From the NCBI GenBank assembly GCA_016200085.1, contig JACQFL010000004.1, positions 1 through 64,000 on the forward strand: a stretch of DNA of 64,000 nucleotides, read 5' to 3'. How positions within the stretch are numbered: the first letter of the stretch is position 1; every line of letters begins with the position of its first letter. A program made the position numbers and the translations under genes. Source of the DNA: Candidatus Rokuibacteriota bacterium. GTDB taxonomy: Bacteria > Methylomirabilota > Methylomirabilia > Rokubacteriales > CSP1-6. Shown here in pieces: positions 62,456 through 64,000 of this stretch. The notes beneath the pieces are model-generated. The model saw nothing but the letters and a program-made list of their open reading frames with translations. It was not told where the DNA came from and made no database searches.

Positions 62456-64000
62456 CGAGGCGACACGTCCGGCGCAAGAGCGGGACGCCAGCGCGCGAGC
62501 GTGCCCTTCGCCAGCGCGCCGGCCAGCATCCGCGGCGTGACCTTCTCGGCCGGCATCAGCGTGCGCTCGATCCATCGCCGGAGGGTGTCGCCGCGCCGGA
62601 TCTTCCCCGATGACGTGCGCGGCAGGGTGCCCGGCACGAGCACCACCACCAGCGCGGGATCGAGTCCCATGGCGGCAAGGACGGCTTCGCGGCAGCGCGT
62701 CGCGAGGTCGGGCTCGGCGCCCTGCGCCTCCACGAACACGATCAGTCGCTCGGTCTCGTCATCCTGGGGCACGTGGCTGACGGCGGCGACGCCGCCGGCG
62801 CGCACGCCCGGCATCGCCTCGATGGCCTGCTCGATGTCGTGGGGCGCGTAGTTTCGACCGCGAAGGATCACGACGTCCTTGGTGCGCCCACAAACGTAGA
62901 GCTCACCCTCGTGCAGGAATCCAAGGTCACCGGTGTCGAGCCAGCCGTCGGCGATCGCGGCCCTCGTTAGCTCCGGCTGGTGCAAGTATCCGGGCGTGAT
63001 CGACGGCCCCTTCACGCGGATGGGACCGACCGTCCCGATCGGCGCGTCGAGCTCCACCCCGGGCACGGCCTGCCCCACGCTCACCAGCTCGGTCCCGTTG
63101 GCGGCGGGCACGGCGCGTCCGTCGGCAAGGGCGTCACGGTCGAAGCGCGTGGCACGAAAGGGCGTGCGCCAGTCCGAGAAGGTGACGGCGAGCGTGGCCT
63201 CGGCGAGCCCGTACACGGGCGTGAGGGCCTCCGGCCGCAGCCCCCAGCGCGCGAACCGACCCACGAACGCGCGCAGCGTGGTGGCCGACACCGGCTCGGC
63301 GCCGTTGAGGGCGAGGCGCCAGCCGCCGAGATCCACGCCCTCCATCTCTTCGTCCCGGATGCGCTCGGTACACAGGGCATAGGCGAAGTTGGGGGCCGCG
63401 CTCACCGTGGCGCGCGTCCGCGAGAGCGCGCGCAGCCAGAGAGCCGGCCGGGCCACGAACAGCTCGGGCGGGATCAGGGTGAGGGAGGCGGGATGGCAGA
63501 GCGCCAGGAACACGGTACCGATGAGCCCCATGTCGTGGTAGAGCGGCAGCCAGCTCACGCCATGCTCGACGCTATCGGCCCCCGCTTCGAGGAGCACGTC
63601 ACGAATGGCGCTGACGTTGGCGAGCACGTTGGCGTGGGTGAGCGCGACGGGCTTGGGCTCCACCGTGGTGCCGGAGGAGAACTGCGCCAGGGCGAGGTCC
63701 TCGGGGCGCGCCTCGTGGACGACCGCCGGGCCCGTCACGCCGTCGACGTCGACGCAGCCGAGCTCGGGGCGCGCACGGGCGACCGCGTCCCCGAGAACGC
63801 GCCAGGTGCGCGCGCCGGCGAGCACCAGCCGGGCGCGCACGGCCGTGAGCATGGCCGCGGTCCGGGCGTGGTATTCGTCCAGGCGCCCGAGCCGCACGGG
63901 GGGGTAGAGCGGCACGGGCACCGCGCCGGCGAGCTGGACGCCGAAGAAGGCGTGGAAGAAGGCGGCGCCGGTGGGAAGCACGACGGCGACGGTGTCGCCG
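62452..64000 (-). CDS. Fatty acyl-AMP ligase/AMP-binding enzyme, truncated by the window edge
   Basis: FSSGTTVEPKPVALTHANVLAN, GWLDTGDLGFLHEGELYVCGRTKDVVILRGRNYAPHDIE, PRTSSGKIRR. Confidence 0.92.
   Translation of the reverse strand, partial: GDTVAVVLPTGAAFFHAFFGVQLAGAVPVPLYPPVRLGRLDEYHARTAAMLTAVRARLVLAGARTWRVLGDAVARARPELGCVDVDGVTGPAVVHEARPEDLALAQFSSGTTVEPKPVALTHANVLANVSAIRDVLLEAGADSVEHGVSWLPLYHDMGLIGTVFLALCHPASLTLIPPELFVARPALWLRALSRTRATVSAAPNFAYALCTERIRDEEMEGVDLGGWRLALNGAEPVSATTLRAFVGRFARWGLRPEALTPVYGLAEATLAVTFSDWRTPFRATRFDRDALADGRAVPAANGTELVSVGQAVPGVELDAPIGTVGPIRVKGPSITPGYLHQPELTRAAIADGWLDTGDLGFLHEGELYVCGRTKDVVILRGRNYAPHDIEQAIEAMPGVRAGGVAAVSHVPQDDETERLIVFVEAQGAEPDLATRCREAVLAAMGLDPALVVVLVPGTLPRTSSGKIRRGDTLRRWIERTLMPAEKVTPRMLAGALAKGTLARWRPALAPDVSPR

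Overview
High-GC bacterial chromosome fragment with dense operons on both strands. By gene content it looks like a Methylomirabilota/Rokubacteria-type uncultured lineage; this is weak inference and was not tested. Main blocks: (1) a Pup-proteasome locus, mpa/ARC-dop-prcB-prcA-pafA (2.9-9.2 kb), with no visible pup gene; (2) a histidine-utilisation operon, hutU-hutI-hutF-like-hutH (10.7-16.4 kb); (3) sugar-type ABC transporter genes, some decayed; (4) a RHH/RelE-type toxin-antitoxin pair with a 10-bp iterated operator; (5) a fluoride-response island (31-38 kb) with four fluoride (crcB-motif) riboswitches but no recognisable crcB or CLC-F, in which one riboswitch leads a DUF6062-like gene, a truncated second copy of pafA and a metallophosphoesterase; (6) nucleotide, Mg2+ and regulatory genes; (7) a tetrahydropterin-type operon (ECH, GT4, two PTPS paralogs, folE, SDR) in which folE carries a full-length LAGLIDADG intein inserted immediately before the zinc-ligand Cys of CEHHLLPF; (8) a FAAL/FAD-reductase/LolD-FtsX/LolA-like lipid module at the right edge. 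The strongest candidates for something new are the fluoride-riboswitch-linked truncated PafA, the four-riboswitch island, and the FolE intein inside a BH4-like operon with a glycosyltransferase. Most long antisense ORFs in the supplied track are GC-rich shadow ORFs and were not called.
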